A stretch of DNA of 64,000 nucleotides. It comes from Kocuria sp. (GTDB lineage: Bacteria > Actinomycetota > Actinomycetes > Actinomycetales > Micrococcaceae). Shown in pieces: positions 42,942 to 51,212 of this stretch; the stretch's first letter is position 1; each line of letters opens with the position of its first letter. Both the position numbers and the translations under genes were made by a program. The stretch spans positions 62,001-126,000 of the forward strand of contig NZ_JAUNTS010000004.1 in the NCBI RefSeq assembly GCF_030538595.1. The letters run 5' to 3'. The notes under the pieces are model-generated. The model saw nothing but the letters and a program-made list of their open reading frames with translations, searched no databases and was not told the DNA's origin.

Positions 42942-43421
42942 ATGCTGCTGCACAGGCGCCCCGGGCTGATTCTTGCCGTGACCTTGGGCGGTGCGCTGGG
43001 TGCCGGAATGCGGCTGGCGCTAGGGGATGTGCTGACGTTGTGGTTTGGCGGCGCGGCCCTGGCCACTGTGGTGGTGAATCTGCTGGGGGCCTTTGGTTTG
43101 GGGGTTCTGCTGCAGGCTCTGGTCCAGGTCGGGCAGGAAGGCCCCGGGCGTCGGCTCATGAGGCTGGTTCTGGGCACCGGCTTCTTCGGTGGTTTCACCA
43201 CGTACTCGGGCTTTGCTTTGGACACGATCACGTTGTTGGGGTGGTCGCCGTCGTTGGCTGTCAGCTCTGCCAGCGGGTTTGGGTCCGCTGCGCCGTTGGT
43301 GGCTGCGGGTCTTTATCTGGCGGTGAGTCTGGTGGGTGGTTTGGTCCTGGCGTTTGTGGGCGTGTGGTTGGGCGCCAAGGTGGGCAGGCAGATGGTGCAG
43401 TCGCGGGAGGGTCGTCCGTGA
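42942..43421 (+). CDS. crcB: Fluoride channel subunit CrcB/Fluc (first of two)
   Basis: 159 residues from ATG 42942 with CGGAG 5 nt upstream; earlier in-frame codons back to 42771 overlap the aminotransferase. Four spans with the Fluc motifs: LGGALGAGMRLAL in helix 1, VVNLLGAFGLGVLL in helix 2 and LGTGFFGGFTTYSGFALDT in helix 3. Two paralogous CrcB genes in tandem usually make a heterodimeric fluoride exporter in Gram-positive bacteria. The second gene overlaps by 4 bp. I looked for a fluoride riboswitch in the preceding 120 bp and found no match. Confidence 0.88.
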   Translation: MLLHRRPGLILAVTLGGALGAGMRLALGDVLTLWFGGAALATVVVNLLGAFGLGVLLQALVQVGQEGPGRRLMRLVLGTGFFGGFTTYSGFALDTITLLGWSPSLAVSSASGFGSAAPLVAAGLYLAVSLVGGLVLAFVGVWLGAKVGRQMVQSREGRP

Positions 43422-43837
43422 TCTTGATGCTGCTGGCTGCGAGCGCCGGAGGCCTGGGTGCAGCCGCACGGTTTGTGGTGGACGGTGAGATTCGGCTGCG
43501 ATGGCACGGCGCCCTGCCGCTGTCCACGCTGCTGATCAACCTGATGGGATCTCTGCTGCTGGGGCTGACCGTGGGGTTGGCCGGTGCGGTGATTTCTCCG
43601 GCGGTGGTGGCTTTTCAGGGTGCTGGCCCCGGGTACGCATGGTCCTTGACGGGCCTTGCAGTGGTGGGATTTTGCGGGGGATTCACCACTTTTTCCACCG
43701 CCATGTTTGAGGTGACGCAGTTGTTTTATCAGCGCAAGAGATGGCTTGCTGCGGCTTATCTGACGGGGTCCGCTTTAGCGGCGGTGGCTGCCGTGGTGGT
43801 GGGCATGACCCTGGGTATGGCTCTGCAACGCGTGTGA
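43418..43837 (+). CDS. crcB: Fluoride channel subunit CrcB/Fluc (second of two)
   Basis: 139 residues from GTG 43418, whose GTGA overlaps the previous stop; GGGAGGG lies 7 nt upstream. Motifs: SAGGLGAAARFVVDGEIR, TLLINLMGSLLLGLTVGL and GFCGGFTTFSTAMFE. The pair is translationally coupled, as expected for two subunits of one dual-topology channel that expels fluoride. About 110 bp then separate it from the convergent amidase gene; nothing is seen there. Confidence 0.88.
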   Translation: MILMLLAASAGGLGAAARFVVDGEIRLRWHGALPLSTLLINLMGSLLLGLTVGLAGAVISPAVVAFQGAGPGYAWSLTGLAVVGFCGGFTTFSTAMFEVTQLFYQRKRWLAAAYLTGSALAAVAAVVVGMTLGMALQRV

Positions 43838-43946
43838 CCGTGGTAACTATTTGTGCGGCATCAGGACTTTCATGCGGGCAAGATGCTGCTCGACGATTGT
43901 CGGTCGCGGGCCGTCGTCGTTGCCGTGAAGGGGCCGGCCAGTTCGA

Positions 43947-44744
43947 TTACAAGCGGTGGTTGGCCAGCACCGGGATGGATTCGCGGGTTTGATTCACGTT
44001 GTCCAGGTCCAGAAGCACCGTGCGCTGCGCCTGAGCGCCGTCCAGGCGCGCAATATCGGCGCCGTTGGGTCCAACCACCGCACTGTGGCCGACTCCCAGC
44101 GGGGTCCGCGTGGCTTCTCCCTCTCGGCGGAGATCCCGAACCGCTTGCCCACAGGCCACCACAAAGGACGTCGAATCCAGGGCCCTGGCTCGCGTCAGCA
44201 AGTCCCACTGCTCGGCCTTCCCCGGTCCGTCCCCCCAGGATGCAATAACGACGACGACCTCTGCCCCCTCCCGCGCCAATCGCGTGAAGAGTTCTGGGAA
44301 GCGCAGGTCATAACAAATGGCTAAGCCGACTGTCACACCGTTGATCTCCACGGTGACAGTCTGATCACCAGGGGCAATGCCTTTTGATTCCTTGAATCCG
44401 AAGGCATCAAAGAGGTGAATCTTGTTGTAGAGCACCAGCTCCCGGTCGGGGCGGGCCACCACCAGCGTGTTCGATGTTCGGGCGTCCTCCGTATTGGGAG
44501 TGAAGGACCCCAGGATCACTGCAATCTGATGTTTGTTGGCAGCGGCTTGAACGGCTTGATGGAAGCTGTCCGAGCGTTCGCGGGCGAAGCCGGAAAAGTC
44601 ACCGTCGAATGAACAGGCGGTGGCCTCGGGAAACACCACCACCTCAGCGCCGTCTTGGGCGGCTTGCTGGATTGCGGTCACCACACGGGAGAGGTTTTGG
44701 TCCACGTCCGGCGTGGTGTTGATCTGAGCCAGCGAGATCTTCAA
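43947..44744 (-). CDS. Carbon-nitrogen hydrolase (nitrilase superfamily amidase)
   Basis: 265 residues. The nitrilase-fold triad is complete: Glu in VVVFPEATACSF (about residue 40), Lys in LVLYNKIHLFDAFGFKESKGIAPG (about 110) and Cys in LAICYDLRFPELF (about 148). Sequence blocks resemble the NIT2/YafV branch, which hydrolyses omega-amides or deaminated glutathione, but related groups act on other amides. It is a single-gene unit, convergent with the CrcB pair, with a long hairpin at 44814-44881 just upstream. Confidence 0.88.
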   Translation of the reverse strand: MKISLAQINTTPDVDQNLSRVVTAIQQAAQDGAEVVVFPEATACSFDGDFSGFARERSDSFHQAVQAAANKHQIAVILGSFTPNTEDARTSNTLVVARPDRELVLYNKIHLFDAFGFKESKGIAPGDQTVTVEINGVTVGLAICYDLRFPELFTRLAREGAEVVVVIASWGDGPGKAEQWDLLTRARALDSTSFVVACGQAVRDLRREGEATRTPLGVGHSAVVGPNGADIARLDGAQAQRTVLLDLDNVNQTRESIPVLANHRL

Positions 44745-44813
44745 ACGAGCCTCCGTGGTTTGTGATGTCCGAAGTCTGGGCCCACCATGTCACGATTCTG
44801 GGCAGAGTTGTAA

Positions 44814-44881
44814 GGGCAAGCCGTGCGCAGTTTGATACTCCATCAGCCCTGATGGGGTATCAAACTGCGCACGGCTTGCCC
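44814..44881. terminator. 32-bp hairpin after the VTT-like membrane protein gene
   Basis: Arms 44814-44845 and 44850-44881 pair completely except for one G-U, with a 4-nt loop GCCC. Core arm bases are GCCGTGCGCAGTTTGATAC. It begins 44 bp beyond the stop codon of the 44925-45530 gene and ends transcription towards the amidase gene. Confidence 0.75.
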
Positions 44882-44924
44882 GCGGCACTGAGCGGCACTG
44901 AACCAGCCGGGACAACACGAGACC

Positions 44925-45530
44925 TCACCGTCCCACGGACCGGAAGAACCACGCGTAGAACGCCGCCCAGCTCGCTACGAACACCACGCGCTCAGCACCT
45001 TCCGCCGTGACTCCGGGAATCCGGGCCAGCCCCCGCCCCGGTCCGGAGACACCGATTCGCCGGGCCGTTCCCGCGAGCGCTCCCACAACGCCCGTGACCA
45101 GCACAAACCGTGTCATTCGCGCGGGAATCGACCATGCCACGAACGGCACCAAGGCAAAGCCCTGGACCCCCGCTGACCGTGCATACAGCTTGTACGGAGT
45201 ACCCGTGAACGGCCCGATCATGAGCGACTTCAACCCGTGTTCGGCCATCTGCCGGTCAACCTTGCTCACCATCGCGGTGTTGATGGCCGGAATCCGCGCA
45301 GCCCATTCAGCGGAGTGAGCTGCCGGAACCATGGAGGCCCACCGATGCACCACGGCACCGCCCAGTAGGGCACCCGCGGTGGCGGTCGCCGTCGTGATGA
45401 ATCCGCGCCGTGGTTTATGCAGCGCGAGGTAGGAGGTCCAGGCGTCCGGCACCACAAAAAACACCGTGGCCTCAGCCACTCCCCACCCGAAAGCAATCCC
45501 GTGATCCCGCAACCGCCTGCGATTGTTCAC
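44925..45530 (-). CDS. Small VTT/DedA-like membrane protein (YqaA-like)
   Basis: 201 residues from GTG 45530 with GGGAGGG 4 nt upstream. Hydrophobic spans and the segment SLMIGPFTGTPYKLYARSAGVQGFALVPFVAWSIPARMTRFVLV look like the VTT (SNARE-associated Golgi) fold, where the GPF...P...Y..AG pattern marks the re-entrant loop. Such proteins scramble or flip lipids; YqaA-type members are uncharacterised. Divergent from the YnbA-like phosphatidyltransferase gene, which makes a role in lipid metabolism attractive but unproved. Confidence 0.6.
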   Translation of the reverse strand: MNNRRRLRDHGIAFGWGVAEATVFFVVPDAWTSYLALHKPRRGFITTATATAGALLGGAVVHRWASMVPAAHSAEWAARIPAINTAMVSKVDRQMAEHGLKSLMIGPFTGTPYKLYARSAGVQGFALVPFVAWSIPARMTRFVLVTGVVGALAGTARRIGVSGPGRGLARIPGVTAEGAERVVFVASWAAFYAWFFRSVGR

Positions 45531-45606
45531 AACACCCTCCCTGAGTTTGCTTGTGTAAAGTATAGGGGAGAGTACCTGAGCACCAATCGTCGGGAGAGGA
45601 CGCCCC

Positions 45607-46305
45607 GTGACTCAGCAAGATCGCACCATGCGCCGGCACGTTCCCCAACGCACCACTGGCTGGGCGCAACGTACAGCCGTCATCCTGAAAAACCTGCACG
45701 TCACGCCCAACATGATTTCCGTGGCCTCCGTGATCATCGCCGCCGTTGGCTGCGCATGCCTGGTCCTGGCCGGAATCAACGACGACGCCCTCACCCGCTC
45801 CCTTCTTCTCCTCTGCGCGGCGTTGTGCGCACCTTTGCGACTGCTGGCCAACATGCTGGACGGCATGCTCGCGGTGGAAGGTGGCATGAGCTCGCCGGTG
45901 GGTGATCTCTACAACGAACTTCCCGATCGGCTGTCGGACATCCTGTTTCTGGCCGGTGCCGGATATGCCGCCACGCAGGTACCCGGCGGGGTCACGCTGG
46001 GCTGGGTGGCTGCCTCATTGGCCGTGTTGACCGCGTATGTGCGCGCTCTGGGTGCGGCCCAGGGGTTGTCCAATTACTTTGACGGCCCCATGTCCAAACC
46101 GCGCCGCATGTGGATTCTGGCCTCGGGTTGTGTGCTGGCCACCATCGAGCCGGCCACCACCGCACAGTTGAACCTTCCGCCGGGCACATTCTTGGTGGTG
46201 GCACTGGGTGCGATTGCACTGGGGTCCCTGGTCACCGTGGTGGTGCGCCTCCGTAAAATCGCCGCTGACCTGCGCCAGCAGGCTTCAGGGGGCATTGCAC
46301 CATGA
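45607..46305 (+). CDS. CDP-alcohol phosphatidyltransferase, YnbA-like
   Basis: 232 residues from GTG 45607 behind GAGAGGA. About 6 spans. The CDP-alcohol motif D-x2-D-G-x2-A-R-x8-G-x3-D-x3-D appears as N82-x2-D85-G86-x2-A89-V90-x8-G99-x3-N103-x3-D107, so two of the four Asp are Asn and the Arg is Val. The spacing is exact, which argues for a diverged subfamily rather than decay. It overlaps a CdsA-like gene by 4 bp, the order I recall for Escherichia coli ynbA-ynbB. It should join a CDP-activated lipid to an unknown alcohol. Confidence 0.85.
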   Translation: MTQQDRTMRRHVPQRTTGWAQRTAVILKNLHVTPNMISVASVIIAAVGCACLVLAGINDDALTRSLLLLCAALCAPLRLLANMLDGMLAVEGGMSSPVGDLYNELPDRLSDILFLAGAGYAATQVPGGVTLGWVAASLAVLTAYVRALGAAQGLSNYFDGPMSKPRRMWILASGCVLATIEPATTAQLNLPPGTFLVVALGAIALGSLVTVVVRLRKIAADLRQQASGGIAP

Positions 46306-47321
46306 CTTGGATTCACCAATTTTTCGACGACGCCGCACCCATCGGTCTCATCGGCGGCCAGTCTGCGTGGCTTCTGTTCGGGGCGGTGTCCGTGTTGCTG
46401 GTGGCCACCGTGATCGTGGAAACCATCAGCGCCGTGTGGCTCAAGAACAAGCCCGCGTTCAAATCTGAGCTGCGCCAGCGCACCTGGGCCTGGTGGATCA
46501 TGATTGGCGCATTGGGTCTCATGCTGTTGGTGGGGGAGACCGCCGTCGTTGTGATGTTCGCTGTGCTCTCCCTGGTGGGGTTGCGGGAGATGGCGGCACT
46601 GCTGCCGGATCGAAAACGGGATCGTCACACCATCGTGTGGCTGGCTGTGATCACCCCGCTGCACTACTGGTTCCTGTGGGAGCACTGGTACGGCATGTTT
46701 GCAGTGTTCATCCCCGTGTACGCCTTCCTGTTCTTACCCGCGGTGGCTGCGCTGCAAGGCCAGACTCGCAACTTCATGTACCGCGCGGCTTCCGTTCAGT
46801 GGGCGTTGATGGTCTGTGTTTACGCGGTCTCCCATGTTCCGGCATTGCTGCAGCTTCCCGTGGGGATGGAACTGGGACGCGCTGCCGCAGAAGGCTCGGC
46901 GCCGGGATCCGGTGGAGTGCAGGGGGCGGCGTTGATGCTGTTCCTGGTGATCGTGGTTCAAGGTTCTGACGTGCTGCAATACGTCTGGGGCAAAACCCTG
47001 GGCAAGCACCCCGTGGCGCCGTCGGTGAGTCCCAACAAGACCTGGGAGGGTCTGATCGGAGGGGTACTCAGCGCCACCGCACTAGGTGCTGCGCTGTGGT
47101 GGGCCACCCCGTTCAGCCCGTGGCAAGCAGCCTTGTTGGCGCTGGTCTCCTGCGTGATGGGATTCCTGGGCGGACTGGTGATGAGTTCCATCAAACGTGA
47201 CCGCGGGGTCAAAGACTTTGGTTCAGCCATCCCGGGGCACGGCGGCATCATGGACCGGTTCGACTCCCTGGTATTCGCCGCACCCGTGTTCTTCCACCTG
47301 GTGCGCTTCTTCTTCACCTGA
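46302..47321 (+). CDS. Phosphatidate cytidylyltransferase, YnbB/CdsA-like
   Basis: 339 residues, about 8 spans. The C-terminal CdsA signature is present: SVSPNKTWEGLIGGVLSATALGAALWW, VMGFLGGLVMSSIKRDRGVKDFGSAIPGHGGIMDRFDSLVFAAPVFF. It makes CDP-diacylglycerol from CTP and phosphatidate. The ATGA overlap couples it to the preceding phosphatidyltransferase, so this is most likely a dedicated branch, separate from the housekeeping CdsA, feeding a particular lipid head-group reaction. Confidence 0.88.
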   Translation: MTWIHQFFDDAAPIGLIGGQSAWLLFGAVSVLLVATVIVETISAVWLKNKPAFKSELRQRTWAWWIMIGALGLMLLVGETAVVVMFAVLSLVGLREMAALLPDRKRDRHTIVWLAVITPLHYWFLWEHWYGMFAVFIPVYAFLFLPAVAALQGQTRNFMYRAASVQWALMVCVYAVSHVPALLQLPVGMELGRAAAEGSAPGSGGVQGAALMLFLVIVVQGSDVLQYVWGKTLGKHPVAPSVSPNKTWEGLIGGVLSATALGAALWWATPFSPWQAALLALVSCVMGFLGGLVMSSIKRDRGVKDFGSAIPGHGGIMDRFDSLVFAAPVFFHLVRFFFT

Positions 47322-47347
47322 CAGTGACTTCTCCACCTGACCCTGGC

Positions 47348-47409
47348 AACTTTGCGCATGGCAAATGCGCTGTGACAGTCCGCAAAACGCATTTGGCGTG
47401 CGCAAAGTT
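47348..47409. repeat. Interspersed hairpin repeat AACTTTGCGCA, copy 1
   Basis: Outer arms AACTTTGCGCA/TGCGCAAAGTT and inner arms CAAATGCG/CGCATTTG form a two-part hairpin 26 bp after the CdsA-like stop. A near-identical copy, including the preceding GACCCTGG, lies at 51149. Probably terminator-like. Confidence 0.75.
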
Positions 47410-47457
47410 CGGTGTGGGTGCCTGACCCTTGGCAAGTACGGCAATTTCACGGCCCCG

Positions 47458-47488
47458 TTGACTGTGACGTTGCGTCACAGCGCACCAT
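47458..47488 (+). promoter_or_regulatory. MerR-type promoter with 19-bp spacer and palindrome
   Basis: TTGACT (47458-47463) and CACCAT (47483-47488) are 19 bp apart, the elongated spacing of MerR-activated promoters. Between and overlapping them is CTGTGAC-GTTGC-GTCACAG (47462-47480), a perfect 7-5-7 palindrome. The ATG at 47495 lies 6 nt past the -10 box, so the mRNA would be leaderless. Confidence 0.6.
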
Positions 47489-47494
47489 GGCAGC

Positions 47495-48424
47495 ATGAAG
47501 ATCAAAGATGCCGCTGAACTCACCGGCACCACGGTGCGTACCATCCGGTGGTACCACCGTGAGGGACTGGTGCCGGTCCCGGAGGTCCAGGGTGGTCGTC
47601 GTGATTACGACCTCCCCCACATTGCTCGCATTCTCCGGGTTCGCTGGTTGGCGCAAGCCGGCCTACCACTGAGCAGCGTGCGTGATCTCCTTGACCGGGA
47701 GAGCCCCGGCAGGTCTGAAACCGGCACAGTCGTGGCCGTCCAGGAGAGCACTCCCACGCCTGTGGCCGGTCTCAGCGATCTGCAAGCCGCGCTGGCTCAG
47801 GTGGAGGCCTCCATGGAAGAACTCCACCACCAGCGCGACCGCATTCTGCACTTGATCGAATCGGCCAAATCTGGCCGGGGGTTGAGCTCCGTTCCATTGC
47901 GTATTGACCGCATCTACACCCGTTTTGAACAAGCTGTCCCTGACGATCCTCACATCCAGCGCGTTTTGCGCAGGGAGCGGCGCATGGCGGAGATGCTGTG
48001 TCACCGCGGGCTGATCCACAGGGATCTGGTGGAGGCATTGGATATGGAGGAAGCCCATATTGAGCAGTGCGTGGACTTCTTGGTCAGATTTGTGGCGCTC
48101 AAAGAGATGGAGGGAGAGGCGGTGGGCCCCGCCGTCGTTGAATTGTCCGAGGACATGCTGGTGTGGTGCCAGGATCACCCGGATCTGGTGCGGCTCTACC
48201 TGGCAGTGATCCCCGGGTGGCAGGTGCCGGCAGTTCGCTCCGTGGTCATGCGCCTGTTGATGCTGGAGTACCGCGATCCCCATCAACGAATGCTGCTGAA
48301 CCGGACCTTGGAGGGGCTGACACAGCTCATAGAGCAAGGTGTTTTTGAGGGGAATCCACGTCAGAGACACCCCGCGGGTCCGGTCCCCATCAGTGGAGCA
48401 ACCATCACTGGAGTAACGTCATGA
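47495..48424 (+). CDS. MerR-family regulator of an ABC exporter
   Basis: 309 residues. N-terminal MerR helix-turn-helix and wing (MKIKDAAELTGTTVRTIRWYHREGLVPVPEVQGGRRDYDLPHIARILRVRWLAQAGLPLSSVRDLLD), then the dimerisation coiled coil (LAQVEASMEELHHQRDRILHLIES) and a helical C-terminal ligand domain of about 160 residues. It overlaps the ABC ATPase gene by 4 bp, so it is cotranscribed with the exporter. It probably senses the exported drug and twists its own promoter. Confidence 0.9.
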   Translation: MKIKDAAELTGTTVRTIRWYHREGLVPVPEVQGGRRDYDLPHIARILRVRWLAQAGLPLSSVRDLLDRESPGRSETGTVVAVQESTPTPVAGLSDLQAALAQVEASMEELHHQRDRILHLIESAKSGRGLSSVPLRIDRIYTRFEQAVPDDPHIQRVLRRERRMAEMLCHRGLIHRDLVEALDMEEAHIEQCVDFLVRFVALKEMEGEAVGPAVVELSEDMLVWCQDHPDLVRLYLAVIPGWQVPAVRSVVMRLLMLEYRDPHQRMLLNRTLEGLTQLIEQGVFEGNPRQRHPAGPVPISGATITGVTS

Positions 48425-49389
48425 CTCACCAAATCCCCATTCAGGTTGAGAACCTGGTCAAGACTTTCGGACCCTTCCGTGCTTTGGATGGTGTGGATCT
48501 GGCTGTTGAACGTGGATCGGTGCACGGTTTTCTGGGCCCCAACGGGGCCGGGAAGTCCACGGCCATTCGGGTGCTTCTGGGGTTGTACCGAGCCACCCGG
48601 GGCACGGTGACGGTGCTGGGCATGGACCCCGGCAAGCACCCCGCGGAGGTCACCCGCCGGGTGTCCTACATCCCCGGGGACACCGCGCTGTGGCCCAATC
48701 TCACTGGCTACCAGGTGTTGGATGTGTTGGCTGGGCTGCGAGGGACGCGTGACAAGAGCCGGGAGCGTGAGCTGATCGAGCGCCTGTCCCTGGACCCCAC
48801 CAAGAAAGTTCGCTCCTACTCCACGGGTAACCGCAAGAAGGTCATGCTGGTTGCCGCCTTTGCTGCGCCAACGGACCTGCTCATCCTGGATGAACCCACG
48901 TCCGGTTTGGACCCGTTGATGGAGCAGGTCTTTCAGGAGTGTGTGGAGGAGGCAGCTGCTCACGGCCGCACGGTCTTGCTCTCCTCCCACATCCTCAGCG
49001 AGGTCGAACGTCTCTGCACGGATGTAACCATCATCAAGGACGGTCGAGTGGTGGAGTCCGGTTCCTTGGCGCATTTGCAGCATTTGGCTGCCGTGCAGCT
49101 CACCATTCACGACGACGCCGCCACCCTCACCTCTCTGGCCCGAACCCTCTCCGCGCGGGGGATCAATGGTGCACGCCCGGGGAGTGTTGACGTAGAACCT
49201 GTGCCGCCCACCGGGAACCTGTCAGATGCGGGCCAAGCCGACGCAACCACCCTCACTATCCAGCTTGAACGCTCCACTCTGCCCGCAGCACTTGCGGAAG
49301 TGGCGGCCGCGGGCTGCACGGACGTGACGGTTGCAGCGGCGTCGTTGGAGGATCTGTTCCTGCGGCATTACCAGGTGGATGCACGATGA
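48421..49389 (+). CDS. ABC exporter ATP-binding protein (drug type)
   Basis: 322 residues. Walker A GPNGAGKST (about 42), Q-loop before LTGYQVLDVLAGLRG, signature YSTGNRKK in place of LSGGQ, Walker B LLILDEPTSGLD, H-loop SSHILSEVERL. A C-terminal extension of about 85 residues after the ATPase core is found in antibiotic ABC exporters. ATGA overlaps on both sides bind it to the MerR and permease genes. Confidence 0.92.
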   Translation: MTHQIPIQVENLVKTFGPFRALDGVDLAVERGSVHGFLGPNGAGKSTAIRVLLGLYRATRGTVTVLGMDPGKHPAEVTRRVSYIPGDTALWPNLTGYQVLDVLAGLRGTRDKSRERELIERLSLDPTKKVRSYSTGNRKKVMLVAAFAAPTDLLILDEPTSGLDPLMEQVFQECVEEAAAHGRTVLLSSHILSEVERLCTDVTIIKDGRVVESGSLAHLQHLAAVQLTIHDDAATLTSLARTLSARGINGARPGSVDVEPVPPTGNLSDAGQADATTLTIQLERSTLPAALAEVAAAGCTDVTVAAASLEDLFLRHYQVDAR

Positions 49390-51113
49390 CTGTCCGAGCC
49401 TCCCGCAGCACTGCAAACCACCGAGCTGCAAGCGCCCAGCGTCACCCATCATGGGGTGTCCGGGCCGCCACGGCGCTGATGTTCCGGCGGCATCGAGTGG
49501 CATTGGTGGCTTGGTGTGTGCCGTTGCTGCTGATGGTTGCCATCACCGTTCCGGCTTATCAAAGCACCTATCCCGGGTTGGAGCAGAGAGCACCGTTGGT
49601 GGCTCAGATGCAAAACACGGATGGTATGCGGTTGCTCTACGGGATTCTCAATGATCCCGGGACTCTGGGGCAATTGTTCACGTGGGAGGTGGGCTCCTAC
49701 GTGGTGATCCTGACGTGCGTGATGGCACTGCTGTTGGGAATCTCCACCACTCGCGGGGAGGAGGATTCCGGAGGTCTGGAACTGGTACGTACCTCCGGGG
49801 TGCATCCTGTAGCACCGCTGGTGGGAGCCGTCATCCTGGTGTTCACCGCGTGTGCGCTGGTGGGCGGCGGGTCCGCAGCCATCCTGTTGGTGCAGATGAC
49901 CTCCACCACCGAACTCACCGTGAGTGGGGCCTTGGGCTTCGGAGCCGTGACCACACTCGCAGCATTCACTGTTGGGTTGGCGGCCATACTCTGTGCCCAA
50001 CTGCGCGATGAGGCACGCGGCGCCAGGGCCTTGGCGTTCACCGGGCTGGGTGTGGCGTTCCTGATGCGGGTGGTGGCGGATCAAGCCATTGCCGATTCCG
50101 CGTGGCCCCAGTGGTTGAAGACGCTCAACTGGTGGACTCCGTTCGGCTGGAAACAAGTGGTTTCCCCGTACACGGAAGACCGGCTGTGGACCCTGGCTGT
50201 GTTTGCGGGAGTGTGTGTGGTGCTGCTGGCAGTGGTCACTGCGCTCTACCGTTCCCGGGAGTACCTGGCCGCAGTTCTCCCCAATCGTTCGGCGTCGCGG
50301 CGCAGACTGAGCGTGGCCACGGTGGAGGGGTGGAGCTGGGCCTCCGGGCGCCCTCATGTGCTCGGCTGGTTTGTTGCCGTATTGTTGGTGGCTGCCCTGT
50401 TCGGCTCCATGACGGCAGGATTGGTGCAGACCTTGCGGGACAGCCAGCCCACGCGAGACTTGATTGAACAGATGTCCGCCAGTGGTTCGGTGCCGCAGCA
50501 GCAGGTCTCAGATCCCGCTTACCTCCTTGCCCAGTATTACGAGTTCTTGGGGTTCTACGTGGCCCTCCTGGTGGCTGTGTTCGCCATCTCTGCGGTGCTG
50601 AAATGGCGGGTGGAGGAAAAATCTGGCCACCTGGATCTGGAGCTGACGGCGGGAACTCGCCGCTGGCGCTCGCTGTTGGCCCGCTGCACGGTTGCAATGT
50701 TCAGCTCTGCTTTCCTGCTGGCCGCCGCAGCCGGTGTCATGGGCTGGCTGGGGGAGCTGCAAATGGCCAACGACGTCGGAGCCGGTGAGCCCTTCCGGCA
50801 ATCCATGACGTCAACCTTTGGACAACTTCCAGCGGTGATGGCTGGAATCGGTGGGGCAGCCCTGCTCATTGCACTGGTGCCAAGGGCGGCCGGTGCCATC
50901 TGGGCCGTGATTGCCGTTTCAGCGTTCTTGCAAACCTTTGGTGGGTTGGTGAATCTTCCGCAGTGGATCCGGAATCTCGGTCTTTACGCTTGGGCGCCGG
51001 CACCCGGGGACAGCTGGCCCTGGGCGCAGATGGGGTTGCTGGCCGGGGTGGGTGTGGTGGGAACGCTGGCTGCGGCGGCCCTGGTAAGCCGGCGGGACAT
51101 CACTACGGGATGA
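49386..51113 (+). CDS. ABC-2-type permease, large (polyketide/antibiotic exporter-like)
   Basis: 575 residues with about 12 hydrophobic spans in two halves, as in the TnrB-like permeases that export polyketide antibiotics rather than the six-span half-size ABC-2 proteins. Segments such as TREGEDSGGLELVRTSGVHP and VEEKSGHLDLELTAGTRRWRSLLARC mark the coupling loops of each half. With the ATPase it should export a hydrophobic compound. The gene unit ends near the AACTTTGCGCA repeat, copy 2. Confidence 0.88.
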   Translation: MTVRASRSTANHRAASAQRHPSWGVRAATALMFRRHRVALVAWCVPLLLMVAITVPAYQSTYPGLEQRAPLVAQMQNTDGMRLLYGILNDPGTLGQLFTWEVGSYVVILTCVMALLLGISTTRGEEDSGGLELVRTSGVHPVAPLVGAVILVFTACALVGGGSAAILLVQMTSTTELTVSGALGFGAVTTLAAFTVGLAAILCAQLRDEARGARALAFTGLGVAFLMRVVADQAIADSAWPQWLKTLNWWTPFGWKQVVSPYTEDRLWTLAVFAGVCVVLLAVVTALYRSREYLAAVLPNRSASRRRLSVATVEGWSWASGRPHVLGWFVAVLLVAALFGSMTAGLVQTLRDSQPTRDLIEQMSASGSVPQQQVSDPAYLLAQYYEFLGFYVALLVAVFAISAVLKWRVEEKSGHLDLELTAGTRRWRSLLARCTVAMFSSAFLLAAAAGVMGWLGELQMANDVGAGEPFRQSMTSTFGQLPAVMAGIGGAALLIALVPRAAGAIWAVIAVSAFLQTFGGLVNLPQWIRNLGLYAWAPAPGDSWPWAQMGLLAGVGVVGTLAAAALVSRRDITTG

Positions 51114-51148
51114 CTCCTGCCACGGACCTGAGATGCCACGGACCCTGG

Positions 51149-51212
51149 GAACTTTGCGCATGGCAAATGCGCTGTGGCAGGGCGGAAAACGCATTTGGCG
51201 TGCGCAAAGTTC
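51149..51212. repeat. Interspersed hairpin repeat AACTTTGCGCA, copy 2
   Basis: Same outer arms GAACTTTGCGCA/TGCGCAAAGTTC and inner arms CAAATGCG/CGCATTTG as the copy at 47348, in the same orientation. It lies between the convergent permease and BASS-family genes; the latter's stop codon (51213-51211) overlaps its end. A bidirectional terminator is likely. Confidence 0.75.
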
